Shown piece after piece: positions 1 through 7,372 of a DNA stretch of 64,000 nucleotides. Every line of letters starts with the position of its first letter. The stretch's first letter is position 1. Source of the stretch: WHSW01 sp963769945 (lineage in GTDB: Bacteria > Actinomycetota > Thermoleophilia > Solirubrobacterales > 70-9); assembly GCA_963769945.1 (NCBI GenBank), contig CAVYOA010000018.1, positions 1-64,000 of the forward strand, given 5' to 3'. The notes under the pieces are model-generated. The model saw only the letters and a program-made list of their open reading frames with translations, had not been told where the DNA came from and did no database searches. Position numbers and translations under genes: made by a program.

Positions 1-580
1 CGGTGATCACGCAGCGGGCGACGTCCTCGGCCCAGATTGGCTCGAAGAGCGAGTCGCCGCCGCCTGAGATCGGCACGGCCGGCAGCAGCGCGAGCCGGCG
101 CTGGAGCGTGACCCAGGGATCGTCGGCGCGGTAGACGATCGACGGCGCAAAGATCGTGCTTGGGAGCTGCGAATCGCGCACCGCGCCCTCGGCCAGCGCC
201 TTGGCACGAAAGAAGCGCGTGCGCTGGATCTCGGTCGCTCCCAGGGCCGAGAAGAAGACGAAGCGTTCGACCGCCCCCGCCTCGGCGGCGCGCACGAGGC
301 GGGCTGTCGCGAGCCCGTTGAGCTCCTCGACGGGGGCATGGGGCTGGTCGCGAATCGTGGCTGCCAGATGGATCACGGTCGAGACGCCACGCAGGGCCTG
401 GCGCATCACTCGCGGGTCGGCAAGCTCGATCAGGTCACCGAGCGCGATCCGAACCTCGACGCGCAATCGTCCGAGGCCACGGGGGTCGCGGACCAGCGCC
501 CGTACGTCTTCGCCCTTGTCGAGCAGCAGCGGCAGTAACGCCTGGCCCACGGTTCCCGTCGCTCCGGTGACCAGGATCAT
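1..580 (-). CDS. NAD(P)-binding epimerase/atypical SDR, 3' end missing
   Basis: The first 193 residues of a Rossmann-fold protein are visible; the gene runs off the window's left edge. It starts with MILVTGATGTVGQALL, carrying the TGATGTVG dinucleotide-binding motif. Further on are a VIHLAA segment and FFSALGA, where extended SDRs and NDUFA9-like proteins place their second and third strands. No YxxxK catalytic pair is visible, so an atypical SDR (NmrA/NDUFA9 class) is likelier than a classical sugar epimerase. It diverges from the ferredoxin gene across about 117 bases. The substrate cannot be told from sequence. Confidence 0.8.
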   Translation of the reverse strand, partial: MILVTGATGTVGQALLPLLLDKGEDVRALVRDPRGLGRLRVEVRIALGDLIELADPRVMRQALRGVSTVIHLAATIRDQPHAPVEELNGLATARLVRAAEAGAVERFVFFSALGATEIQRTRFFRAKALAEGAVRDSQLPSTIFAPSIVYRADDPWVTLQRRLALLPAVPISGGGDSLFEPIWAEDVARCVIT

Positions 581-697
581 CGCCCGCAGCTTACGCCTGC
601 GCTTCGATGAGCGACCATCTAGAATGCCGCGTTCCGTCCGGGTGCCGAGTGGCCCGCAGACCGCAAGAGACGCCGTCGACCCAAGAAGGAATAGACC

Positions 698-961
698 TTG
701 GCTTACGTCATCGCCGAACCCTGCATCGGCCAGAAGGACAACTCGTGTGTCGAGGTCTGCCCGGTCGACTGCATCCACCCGACTCCAGACGAGCCCGATT
801 ACGAAAACGTCGAGCAGCTCTATATCGACCCCGACGAGTGCATCGACTGTGACGCGTGTGTCGAGGCGTGCCCGGTTGACGCCTGCTTCGCCGAGGATCA
901 ACTCCCCGAGGAGTGGCAGAAGTACACGCCGCTCAACGCGGAGTACTTCGCGGGCAAGTAA
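698..961 (+). CDS. fdxA: 7Fe ferredoxin (3Fe-4S/4Fe-4S)
   Basis: This small soluble electron carrier has 87 residues. The first cysteine set is C-x7-C-x3-C (CIGQKDNSCVEVCPVD), the usual arrangement for a 3Fe-4S cluster in FdxA proteins. The second is CxxCxxCxxxCP (CIDCDACVEACP), a 4Fe-4S site. The TTG start at 698 lies about 8 bases after the ribosome-binding sequence AAGAAGGA (683-690). Upstream in-frame sequence is not ferredoxin-like. Length and motif order match actinobacterial FdxA. It probably serves as a general low-potential electron donor; no redox partner is adjacent. The next gene starts 14 bases downstream. Confidence 0.95.
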   Translation: MAYVIAEPCIGQKDNSCVEVCPVDCIHPTPDEPDYENVEQLYIDPDECIDCDACVEACPVDACFAEDQLPEEWQKYTPLNAEYFAGK

Positions 962-975
962 GCGCCGGTGACGTG

Positions 976-2585
976 ATGGCGGCAGCGAAGCCGCCTCTGC
1001 GCCTCAGTCTGACGCTGTCGGGAGGCGCATCACTCGGCGCCTATGAGGCGGGCGCTGCCGCCGCGCTCGCGCTGGCCGTTCGCCACCTCGACGATGAAGC
1101 GGGACAGGAGGCCAGCATCGATGCCATCGGTGGCGCTTCGGCAGGCGCGCTCGTTGCCATGTTCACCGCTCATGCGCTGCTCGAGGGCCTCGATCCAGAA
1201 GAGCTGCTGCACCGGGCCTGGGTCGAGCGGGTGACGCTGCCGCTGCTGCGAAGCGGCGGCTCGAAGGCGCTGCTGTCGTTCGACGAGCTGCGTGAAGGGT
1301 TGCCCGAGCTGCTCTCTGACCGGGTCTCTGGCGAGGCCACCGATGGCGAGATCGACTTGCGCCAGAACCGCTCGCTCGCTCTGCACATCCAGGTCACCGG
1401 GCTTCGCGGCAACACCTATCCGATTCGCGGTCTGCGCAGCGATCAACCGCTCAAAGGCGTCACCTACGCCGATTGGTGTGAGTTCGAGCTGAAGCCGGGC
1501 GCCGGCGCCAAGCAGATCCTCGAGCCCAAGGGTCACGCGCCGCTGGATTTCGTGCTCGCCTCGGCGGCGAGCCCAGGTGGCTTTGCCCCCCAGCTGATCG
1601 ATCGAAGCGTCGATGAGAAGAGCTATCGCCGGCGCGGCATCGACAATTTCCCCGACTCCGGGCATCTTTGGTACTCAGACGGCGGCTTGCTCGGCTCGCA
1701 GCCGATGAGCCGGGTGATCGCAGCCGCCCGCTCGGTGCATGGGCGCCGCGACGACGCGCTCGCGGCGCATCTGCTGATCGACCCTCGCTCGGAGACCGCG
1801 GAGACCGAGGTCTGGTGCGACCCCGAGGCCGATCCAAGCTGGCAGGAAGGTGGCTCGCGCGCGCTTGGGGTGCTCTCGCAGCAGGCCCTGTTCGACGACT
1901 TGCGCCACATCGAGAAGGTCAACTCGAGAATCGAATGGACCGACCGCCTTGCCGAGCAACTCGACGGCGCGCTTGGCAAAAAGGCCGACGGGATTCTTCG
2001 CGAGTTCCTGGCGCACGTCGAGGACGAGCTCGAAGGCATGCGCTCGGGCGAGGAGCGGCGCTCCGAGCCCCGGATGGCGATCGCCGCGCGCTCCTTCACC
2101 GAGCGCTCAGCGAGATCGCAGGGACGGTGGGCAAGGAGCGGATCGAGGTTGACGTGATCTCGCCGCTGCTGCTCGCCGACGGTGACGACGATCCCGGCAG
2201 CCTGCTCGCTGGCGATTTCATGGGCGACTTCGGTGGCTTTCTCAGCGAAGAGTTGCGCGCCAGCGATTTCGCGCTCGGCTTCGAGTCGACGATCGCCTGG
2301 CTCGACGAGGGTCTGCGCAGTTGCGGTGTCGACGACGGCGCCGTTGAGGCGACGCTCGAGTTCGTGGGCGAGCGCCGCCGCTACAACCTCGACGAGGTCC
2401 GAAGCGGAGAGGCCGAGCTCGGCGACCTCTCGCTCGCCGACCGTTTCCAGCTTGTCCGCCTCGGCCTCCACGCAGCGCGCGTCCTCGGCGCCGGCGCGCT
2501 CGACCTGCGCTCCCGCATCCCCGACGGGCTCGGCAACGCAATCCGCGACGCCCGCAAGCGGTTGCCGGGAGGGCGAGCCGGCTAG
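976..2585 (+). CDS. Patatin-like phospholipase (one frameshift)
   Basis: This is a patatin-fold acyl hydrolase. Near the N-terminus it has the glycine-rich oxyanion motif SGGASLGAYEAG, then GGASAG (GxSxG nucleophile elbow), and YSDGGLLG for the Asp of the Ser-Asp dyad. The frame breaks near 2109: the family sequence continues one frame over (ALSEIAGTVGKERIEVDVIS) to the stop at 2585, consistent with one lost base in the run GAGCGCTC. Rejoined length is about 535 residues, typical of long actinobacterial patatin-like proteins. A GTG at 973 is an alternative start. Its 3' end overlaps the convergent methyltransferase by 4 bases. The natural lipid substrate is unknown. Confidence 0.88.
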
Positions 2586-3397
2586 CCGCGCCGGGCGCGC
2601 AGCGAGTACATCAGCGGCAGCCGCGGCATGCCTGCGGGCATGCGGTAGACGCTGCCGGCGGCCAGTGCCTCGCGATCCTCGACCAAGAACGGCCAGCGCG
2701 CAAAGAGCGTGTAGTCGTGCTCTTTGAAGAGCTCGAGTCGAAGGCCGGCGCCCAGCAGCGCCTCGACCACGTCGGCGAGCGAATGCGCCCACTCCCTGGT
2801 GAGGTTGTGAGCGGTCTGCGCGCCCAGATCAGCGTAGGTGCCCGGCTCGTCGAACTCGAGTCCCCCGTCGTCGTGGAAGTAGCTGCGCTCCACGGTGAGG
2901 TCCTCGTCGGCGAGAGCCCAGGTCAGGGGATGGAACTCGCTGAGATAGAGGAAGCCCGCGGGCGCGAGCAGGGTGCTCACAACTCGCGCCCAGCGGCGCA
3001 GGTCGGGCAGCCAATTGAGCGCGCCGAGGCCCGTGTAGACGATGTCGAAGCGCTCGTCGCCGAGTCGCATCGGCGCCTCGTAGACATCGGCGGTGACGAA
3101 GCGGGCGTCAAGATCGAGCTCGGTGGCGAGCGCGTTTGCAGCCTCCACCGCCGGGGCTGAGAAGTCGACCCCGACGACCGCGGCACCGCGCCGCGCCCAT
3201 GACAGCGAGTCGAGGCCGAAATGGCACTGCAGGTGCAGGAGGCGCTTGCCTTCGACAGACCCCACTTCCTCGAGCTCGAACGGGCGCAGCGTGTCGGCGC
3301 CTTCCTTGAAGCTGTCGACGTCGTAGAAGTCGCTGGCGACGTGGATCGCAACGCGTTCGTCCCAGAACTCCCGATTGGGCTCGAGGCGCGCGTCCAA
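2582..3397 (-). CDS. Class I SAM-dependent methyltransferase
   Basis: The protein has 271 residues. Motif I reads LLHLQCHFGLDSLSWAR, followed by the acidic SAM-ribose residue in VVGVDFS. The post-motif segment FDIVYTGLGALNWLPD is typical of small-molecule methyltransferases of the UbiE/Methyltransf_25 type. The C-terminal half is rich in aromatic and acidic residues (YFHDDGGLEF), as in many of these proteins. It starts with ATG and ends convergently with the patatin gene. The start lies 8 bases past the stop of mrp, so mrp and this gene are probably one transcript. The acceptor substrate cannot be assigned. Confidence 0.85.
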   Translation of the reverse strand: MDARLEPNREFWDERVAIHVASDFYDVDSFKEGADTLRPFELEEVGSVEGKRLLHLQCHFGLDSLSWARRGAAVVGVDFSAPAVEAANALATELDLDARFVTADVYEAPMRLGDERFDIVYTGLGALNWLPDLRRWARVVSTLLAPAGFLYLSEFHPLTWALADEDLTVERSYFHDDGGLEFDEPGTYADLGAQTAHNLTREWAHSLADVVEALLGAGLRLELFKEHDYTLFARWPFLVEDREALAAGSVYRMPAGMPRLPLMYSLRARRG

Positions 3398-3405
3398 GGA
3401 GGCGC

Positions 3406-4566
3406 TCAGCCCTGGACTTGGACGACCGGCAGCGCGGTACCGCTCACCGGTCCGGCGGGAGCCGCGGCCGTCACCGTTTCGGCCTGCATGACCGGCAGCT
3501 CCTGCGGGGTCGTCGCGATGATTCCGCGCGCGGTCTGGCGAATCGCGATCGAGGCGGGAGCGTCGGGGTCTGACAGCACCAGCGGCATGCCGCCGTCGGC
3601 GCCGACGCGCAGGTCCTCAGAGAGCGGCACCTTGCCGAGCAACGGCACGTCGAGCTCATCGGCCAGCAGCTGCCCGCCGCCTTCGCCGAAGATCGTGAAG
3701 CGCTGACCATCTGGCGTGGTGAAGCCGGACATGTTCTCGATCACACCGAGGACCTCGAGGTCGACCTTGGCCGCCATGTCGGCGGCACGCTTGGCGACCG
3801 ATTGAGCGGCCGGCTGGGGCGTGGTGACGACGATCACGCGCGCCTGCGGCAGCAGCTGGGCGAGCGTCATCGACACGTCGCCGGTTCCTGGCGGCAGGTC
3901 GAGCAGCAGGTAGTCGAGGTCCTCCCAGGCGACATCCTCGAGGAACTGCTGGATCGCCTTGTGCAGCATCGGCCCACGCCAGACGACGGCGGCGTTGTCC
4001 TCCAAGAAGAAGCCAATCGACATGACCTTGATCCCGGCGGGTCCGATCGGCGGGATGATCTTGCGCTCGGCGTTGACGTCGGGGCGCTCGTCTACCCCGA
4101 GCATGCGAGGGATCGAGTAGCCGTAGACGTCGGCGTCCAGCGCCCCCGCGGCTTTGCCCTCGGCTTGCAGCGCAGCGGCGAGATTGGCGGTCATCGTCGA
4201 TTTGCCAACACCTCCCTTGCCGGAGGCGATGCAGATCACGTTCTTGACCGCGGCCAGGGCGCCCTCCGGCAGGCCGCCGGGCCGTCCCAGCGCCTTTTGC
4301 AGGTTGCTCTTCTCCTCGTCGGAGAGGACGTCGAAGCCGACGCCGACCTCGGTCACGCCGTCGAGCTTGGAGACGTTGAGCGCCACCGCCTGCTGAAAGT
4401 GGGAGCGGATCGGACAGCCCGCGGTCGTCAGCGAGACGACGACCTCGACCTTGCCGCTCTCGTGGATGTCGATCGAGCGCACCATGCCCAGATCGACGAT
4501 CGAGCGGCGCAGCTCGGGATCGATTACGGCGCGTAGCGCTTCTGAGACCTGCTCGGCTGTGGGCAT
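3406..4566 (-). CDS. mrp: Mrp/ApbC-type Fe-S cluster carrier P-loop ATPase
   Basis: This 386-residue cytoplasmic protein is of the Mrp/NBP35 family, which carries Fe-S clusters to apo-proteins. Residues 1-80 form a MIP18/DUF59 domain (IDPELRRSIVDLGMV, with a Cys in TTAGCPIRS). The deviant Walker A SGKGGVGKS is at about 115-123, and a Walker B-like DYLLLDLPPGTGD follows. The usual C-terminal CxxC is absent: the site reads MSGFTTPDGQRFTIFGEGG, as I recall for mycobacterial Mrp. It may therefore bind clusters differently from E. coli ApbC. The C-terminal tail (about 30 residues) is low complexity. It precedes the methyltransferase by 8 bases. Confidence 0.93.
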   Translation of the reverse strand: MPTAEQVSEALRAVIDPELRRSIVDLGMVRSIDIHESGKVEVVVSLTTAGCPIRSHFQQAVALNVSKLDGVTEVGVGFDVLSDEEKSNLQKALGRPGGLPEGALAAVKNVICIASGKGGVGKSTMTANLAAALQAEGKAAGALDADVYGYSIPRMLGVDERPDVNAERKIIPPIGPAGIKVMSIGFFLEDNAAVVWRGPMLHKAIQQFLEDVAWEDLDYLLLDLPPGTGDVSMTLAQLLPQARVIVVTTPQPAAQSVAKRAADMAAKVDLEVLGVIENMSGFTTPDGQRFTIFGEGGGQLLADELDVPLLGKVPLSEDLRVGADGGMPLVLSDPDAPASIAIRQTARGIIATTPQELPVMQAETVTAAAPAGPVSGTALPVVQVQG

Positions 4567-4635
4567 CGCACCGATTGAAGCAGACGGCGTTGATCGCGCC
4601 TGACGATCCCGCTGAGACTAATCGGCTGCAAACGT

Positions 4636-4666
4636 AGACCGACCGGCCACTTGGGCCGGTCGGTCT
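4636..4666 (-). terminator. Perfect 13-bp hairpin in the mrp upstream gap
   Basis: AGACCGACCGGCC (4636-4648) pairs perfectly with GGCCGGTCGGTCT (4654-4666) around a 5-nt loop. It lies about 100 bases past the stop of the basic-protein gene and 70 bases before the mrp start, both on the minus strand. On that strand only a weak T run follows. It could end the upstream transcript or act as a leader structure for mrp. Confidence 0.6.
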
Positions 4667-4670
4667 GGAG

Positions 4671-4735
4671 GAGAGGTTGCTGTTCTGCCCACGAAGTACG
4701 AGCGGACAGCTTCTCCGAATCGCCGCCAACCTCTC
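4671..4735 (-). other. Possible structured RNA element beside the hairpin
   Basis: GAGAGGTTG (4671-4679) pairs with CAACCTCTC (4727-4735), enclosing a smaller GCTGT/ACAGC stem. This 9-bp stem directly abuts the 13-bp hairpin at 4636-4666 and no reading frame here looks coding. In minus-strand order this is a multi-stem domain followed by a strong hairpin, like a small RNA or mrp leader. I could not match it to a riboswitch class or other RNA family I know. Confidence 0.4.
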
Positions 4736-4764
4736 ACGCGGGCGACCCGGGCTAAGCGGTTTGG

Positions 4765-5268
4765 CTACGAAGCCGTACCGACACGCTCCTGAACGGCCGT
4801 GGTGGCCTTCTTGAGCTGATCCTCAGCCCTGACGCGGTTCTGCCTGACCTGCTTGGTCACCTCGCGGCGACGAGCCTTGACCTCGCGCTCGACCTGCTTG
4901 CGAGTCGTGCGAACACGCGAGACGGCCTTGCGACGGGCCTGTCCGCCGCGGCGCTCGAACTTGTTGACCTCGCGGGTGACCTGCGTGCGAAGGCTCTTGA
5001 GCTCGCGCTCGCGGGTGGTGGCGCTGGTCCACGGCTCGACGACTTCCTCGACGCGGTCACGTACGGTGAGCGCAGCTCCGACGGGAACATCAAGCGCACG
5101 CTCGGCGCCCTGACGGACGATGGCGGCTGCTCCGTTGGAGGCCTTGGTTACGCCCTCCTTGACCTGCGCGCTGTCGCTGCGGGTCGCGGTGCGGGTCGTG
5201 GTGGTCTTGGGCTTGGTCTGCGCCTTGGTGCTGCGGCGCTTCCTGGTGTTGTTGGCGGTGGTGGCCAT
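4765..5268 (-). CDS. Lys/Arg-rich histone-like hypothetical protein
   Basis: This 167-residue protein is extremely basic. Residues 1-35 are a Thr/Lys/Arg-rich low-complexity tail, resembling histone H1-like and HU-extension tails. Residues about 65-165 are predicted long helix, with heptad-like charge patterns (VRDRVEEVVEPW, then repeated RR/KR pairs). No Cys, membrane segment or enzymatic motif is present. I do not recognise a named family. DNA or nucleoid binding is inferred from composition alone. It has its own AT-rich promoter with an extended -10 and a LexA-like palindrome. A hairpin lies about 100 bases downstream. It is likely monocistronic. Confidence 0.7.
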   Translation of the reverse strand: MATTANNTRKRRSTKAQTKPKTTTTRTATRSDSAQVKEGVTKASNGAAAIVRQGAERALDVPVGAALTVRDRVEEVVEPWTSATTRERELKSLRTQVTREVNKFERRGGQARRKAVSRVRTTRKQVEREVKARRREVTKQVRQNRVRAEDQLKKATTAVQERVGTAS

Positions 5269-5327
5269 TTGTGTTTCAACCCCTCGTGAGTCGTTTGTTC
5301 ATAAGTTCCTTATTACTAAGGATGTTC

Positions 5328-5333
5328 AGCATA
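5328..5333 (-). promoter_or_regulatory. Extended -10 promoter of the basic-protein gene
   Basis: On the minus strand the sequence TGCTATGCT (5328-5336) is an extended -10 (TGnTATGCT), 60 bases before the ATG at 5268. The surrounding 110 bases are the most AT-rich stretch in the window, as expected of a promoter in high-GC DNA. No well-spaced -35 is visible, which extended -10 promoters do not require. Confidence 0.55.
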
Positions 5334-5343
5334 GCAAGTACCC

Positions 5344-5357
5344 CGAACATGTGTTTG
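5344..5357. promoter_or_regulatory. LexA/SOS-box-like palindrome
   Basis: CGAACATGTGTTTG matches the actinobacterial SOS box GAAC-N4-GTTC with one mismatch in the last half-site base (GTTT). It lies about 10 bases upstream of the -10 at 5328-5333, where a bound repressor would block RNA polymerase. It may be fortuitous: one mismatch in eight fixed positions is not rare, although the position within this short AT-rich gap is suggestive. Confidence 0.35.
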
Positions 5358-5378
5358 TAAACCTAAGCGTTCAGCTGG

Positions 5379-6491
5379 TTACACGGGCTCGTGCGCGAGC
5401 GGTACGCGCGCAAGCCAGCCAGCGGGGTCCTCGAGCTCTTCGAGGCTGGGAAGATCGGCCGGCGAGCGCCAGACCAAGCCCAGCGATTCGCGCCCGCCTG
5501 CGGCGGCGACGCCATCGCAAAAGCGCTTACCGAGCTCATACTGGCGCAGCTTCGCCTCCAGGCCGAGCAGCCTGGCGAGGACCGCGCTCAAGCCCGAGCG
5601 CTGCTGGCGACGTTGATCGAGCTTGCGGCGAAGCTCGGCGAGGTCAGGACCGAGGTCTGCCGCGCAGGCGTCCATGACGTGCTCGGCGTGACCCTCGATA
5701 ACCGCCATCGTCGCCTGCAGGCGGTCGAAACGGTCAGCCTGTTCGGGATCGGCCAGCAGGCGTGCGAGCTCGCCGCGCATCAACGCCCGCACAAGCTCGC
5801 CGGGCTCGCGGACGAAGCGTTTGGCGAGGGCGCTCACGCTCGACGAATCGATCCTTTCGGCTGCCGCAGAGATCAGCTCGCGGACAAGCGTGCGCATATG
5901 CGCCGAGAGCCATTCGACGCGCTCGAACTGCACGACATGCGTGGTCTCGTGAAGCGCCACCCAGCGCAGGAAGGTGTCGTGATCGCCGCCGAGTCGTTGC
6001 CGCGCATCCTCCATGTTCTCGGCGACGAAGAGAAGCCGCGCAGGACGTGGCGGACCGAAGAGGGCGAAGTCGTACTGGCCGAGGACGTGTTTGGCGGCAT
6101 AGCCGACCGCGAGGCCGGCTTCAGCTCCAGCGGCGCCTCCGACCACGCGGTGAGAGAGCGCTGCGAGGGGACCCGGCAGGCTCAGGTCTCGCGCCAGGCG
6201 CTGCTCGAGCGGTTGCGCTGCCTGGGCGAGCGCGGCGAGCGTGTTGCTGGCCCATTCGCGGCGATCGACCAGCTCCGCGCGAGGCGGCGAGTCGACGACG
6301 CCCAGGCCCGAGTACTCAGACACCTGGGAGATCGCGCGCTGACATGCCGCATCGACCTCGCCGGTGTTGTAGCCGCAAGCGCTGGTGGGCGGGGTCTGGC
6401 CGAGGCCGGCGATCGGTGGCAACCCCGAGATCACCAGCGCGGCCGCGCGCTCGCTCAGGCGCCAGTCAACGAGTCCCGCCGGGTCGCTCAC
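5379..6491 (-). CDS. Zinc-dependent metalloprotease, F420-biosynthesis-associated zincin family
   Basis: The 370-residue protein belongs to the actinobacterial zincin family labelled coenzyme F420 biosynthesis-associated (DUF2342/Zincin_2). The zinc-binding HExxH is HETTH at residues 181-185, followed by VVQFERVEW. A likely third ligand lies in IEGHAEHVMDA. No signal peptide is visible, so it is probably cytoplasmic. The family label comes from co-occurrence with F420; no F420 gene is in the window and the substrate is unknown. Its start overlaps the end of the inositol-phosphatase gene by 4 bases, indicating a two-gene operon. Confidence 0.9.
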   Translation of the reverse strand: MSDPAGLVDWRLSERAAALVISGLPPIAGLGQTPPTSACGYNTGEVDAACQRAISQVSEYSGLGVVDSPPRAELVDRREWASNTLAALAQAAQPLEQRLARDLSLPGPLAALSHRVVGGAAGAEAGLAVGYAAKHVLGQYDFALFGPPRPARLLFVAENMEDARQRLGGDHDTFLRWVALHETTHVVQFERVEWLSAHMRTLVRELISAAAERIDSSSVSALAKRFVREPGELVRALMRGELARLLADPEQADRFDRLQATMAVIEGHAEHVMDACAADLGPDLAELRRKLDQRRQQRSGLSAVLARLLGLEAKLRQYELGKRFCDGVAAAGGRESLGLVWRSPADLPSLEELEDPAGWLARVPLAHEPV

Positions 6492-7349
6492 GCGCGCTGC
6501 CCGGCGACACCCCGCTGAACCTCGAGCAGGGTTTCGAGCAGTTGCGGGTCGAGACCCGCGGTGATCTCATATCGCGCCGCGAGCTCGAGTCCGGCCTGGT
6601 CGAGGGCGAGCTCACCGAAAACGAGGCTGGCGCCCGCCTCGGTCGCGATCAGCTGGGCTGCCGCGACGTCGACCGAGCGACATGGCCGGCCCCCGATCAT
6701 GCCGTCAAAGCGCCCCGCGGCGACGTAACAAAGTGTGATTGCCAGCGCTCCGACTGAGCGCACGCGGTAGGCCTTTCCCTTGAGTGCATCGATCAGCGGC
6801 GCGATCAGCTCAGGCTTGCTCGACTCGAGCCCGACGAGCTCGAGACCGTGTCCGGGTCCGCGCGCCTCGAGTGGCTCGCCGTCGAGGCGGGCGCCGCAAC
6901 CACGCTGCGCCGTGAACTCCTCGCCGGCCCCGAAGTCATGGACGAACCCGAGATCGACGTCGGCCATCGACGGTCCGCTGGCGACCGCGATCGAGAGGGC
7001 GAATGAAGGGATCATCCGCCGTGCGTTGAGCGAGCCATCGATCGGGTCGATGACTACGCGGCCGGGCGCCGAGCCATCGCCGAAGACGACCTCGCCGCGC
7101 TCCTCGGAGATTGCCGTGAAGCTGGCGCCTTCTGCGTGCAGGCGCTCGAGCTCCGCGAAGACGATGTCCTCTGCCTGAGCGTCGATGACCAGCGTGCGGT
7201 CGCCGCCCTCACCGATATCGCCGACGTAGTCGGTGCGTGCGGCGATGCCGCGGTTGGCACGTAAACAAGGCGCGCTGTTGCGCGACGATGAGGCGAAATG
7301 CGCTAAGCCAGCGCTCGGTGGCCAGCCCGGCATGCTCTTGACCTGCCAT
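6488..7349 (-). CDS. Inositol monophosphatase family phosphatase (one frameshift)
   Basis: Sugar-phosphate phosphatase of the IMPase/FBPase fold. Metal-site motifs are GEGGDRTLVIDAQAED, SEERGE, DPIDGSLNARRM (DPIDGTxN class) and RSVDVAAAQLIATEAGA. The GxGGD-x-T-x-x-ID form resembles archaeal-type IMPase/FBPase. The N-terminus is in a different frame: an ATG at 7349 gives MAGQEHAGLATERWLSAFRL, which joins RANRGIAARTDYVG if one base near 7262 is removed. Extending the main frame upstream instead gives a Ser/Pro-rich sequence that does not look native. It is divergent from the helicase gene and operonic with the zincin. Inositol or fructose phosphate specificity is not resolvable. Confidence 0.86.
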
Positions 7350-7372
7350 GAGCTCATGCTAGACCTCGTCTT

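Noticed and set aside
2100..2115. Programmed frameshift in patatin and other genes
   Set aside because: No slippery heptamer or downstream pseudoknot was seen, and the breaks differ in position and direction among unrelated genes; random indels explain them better.
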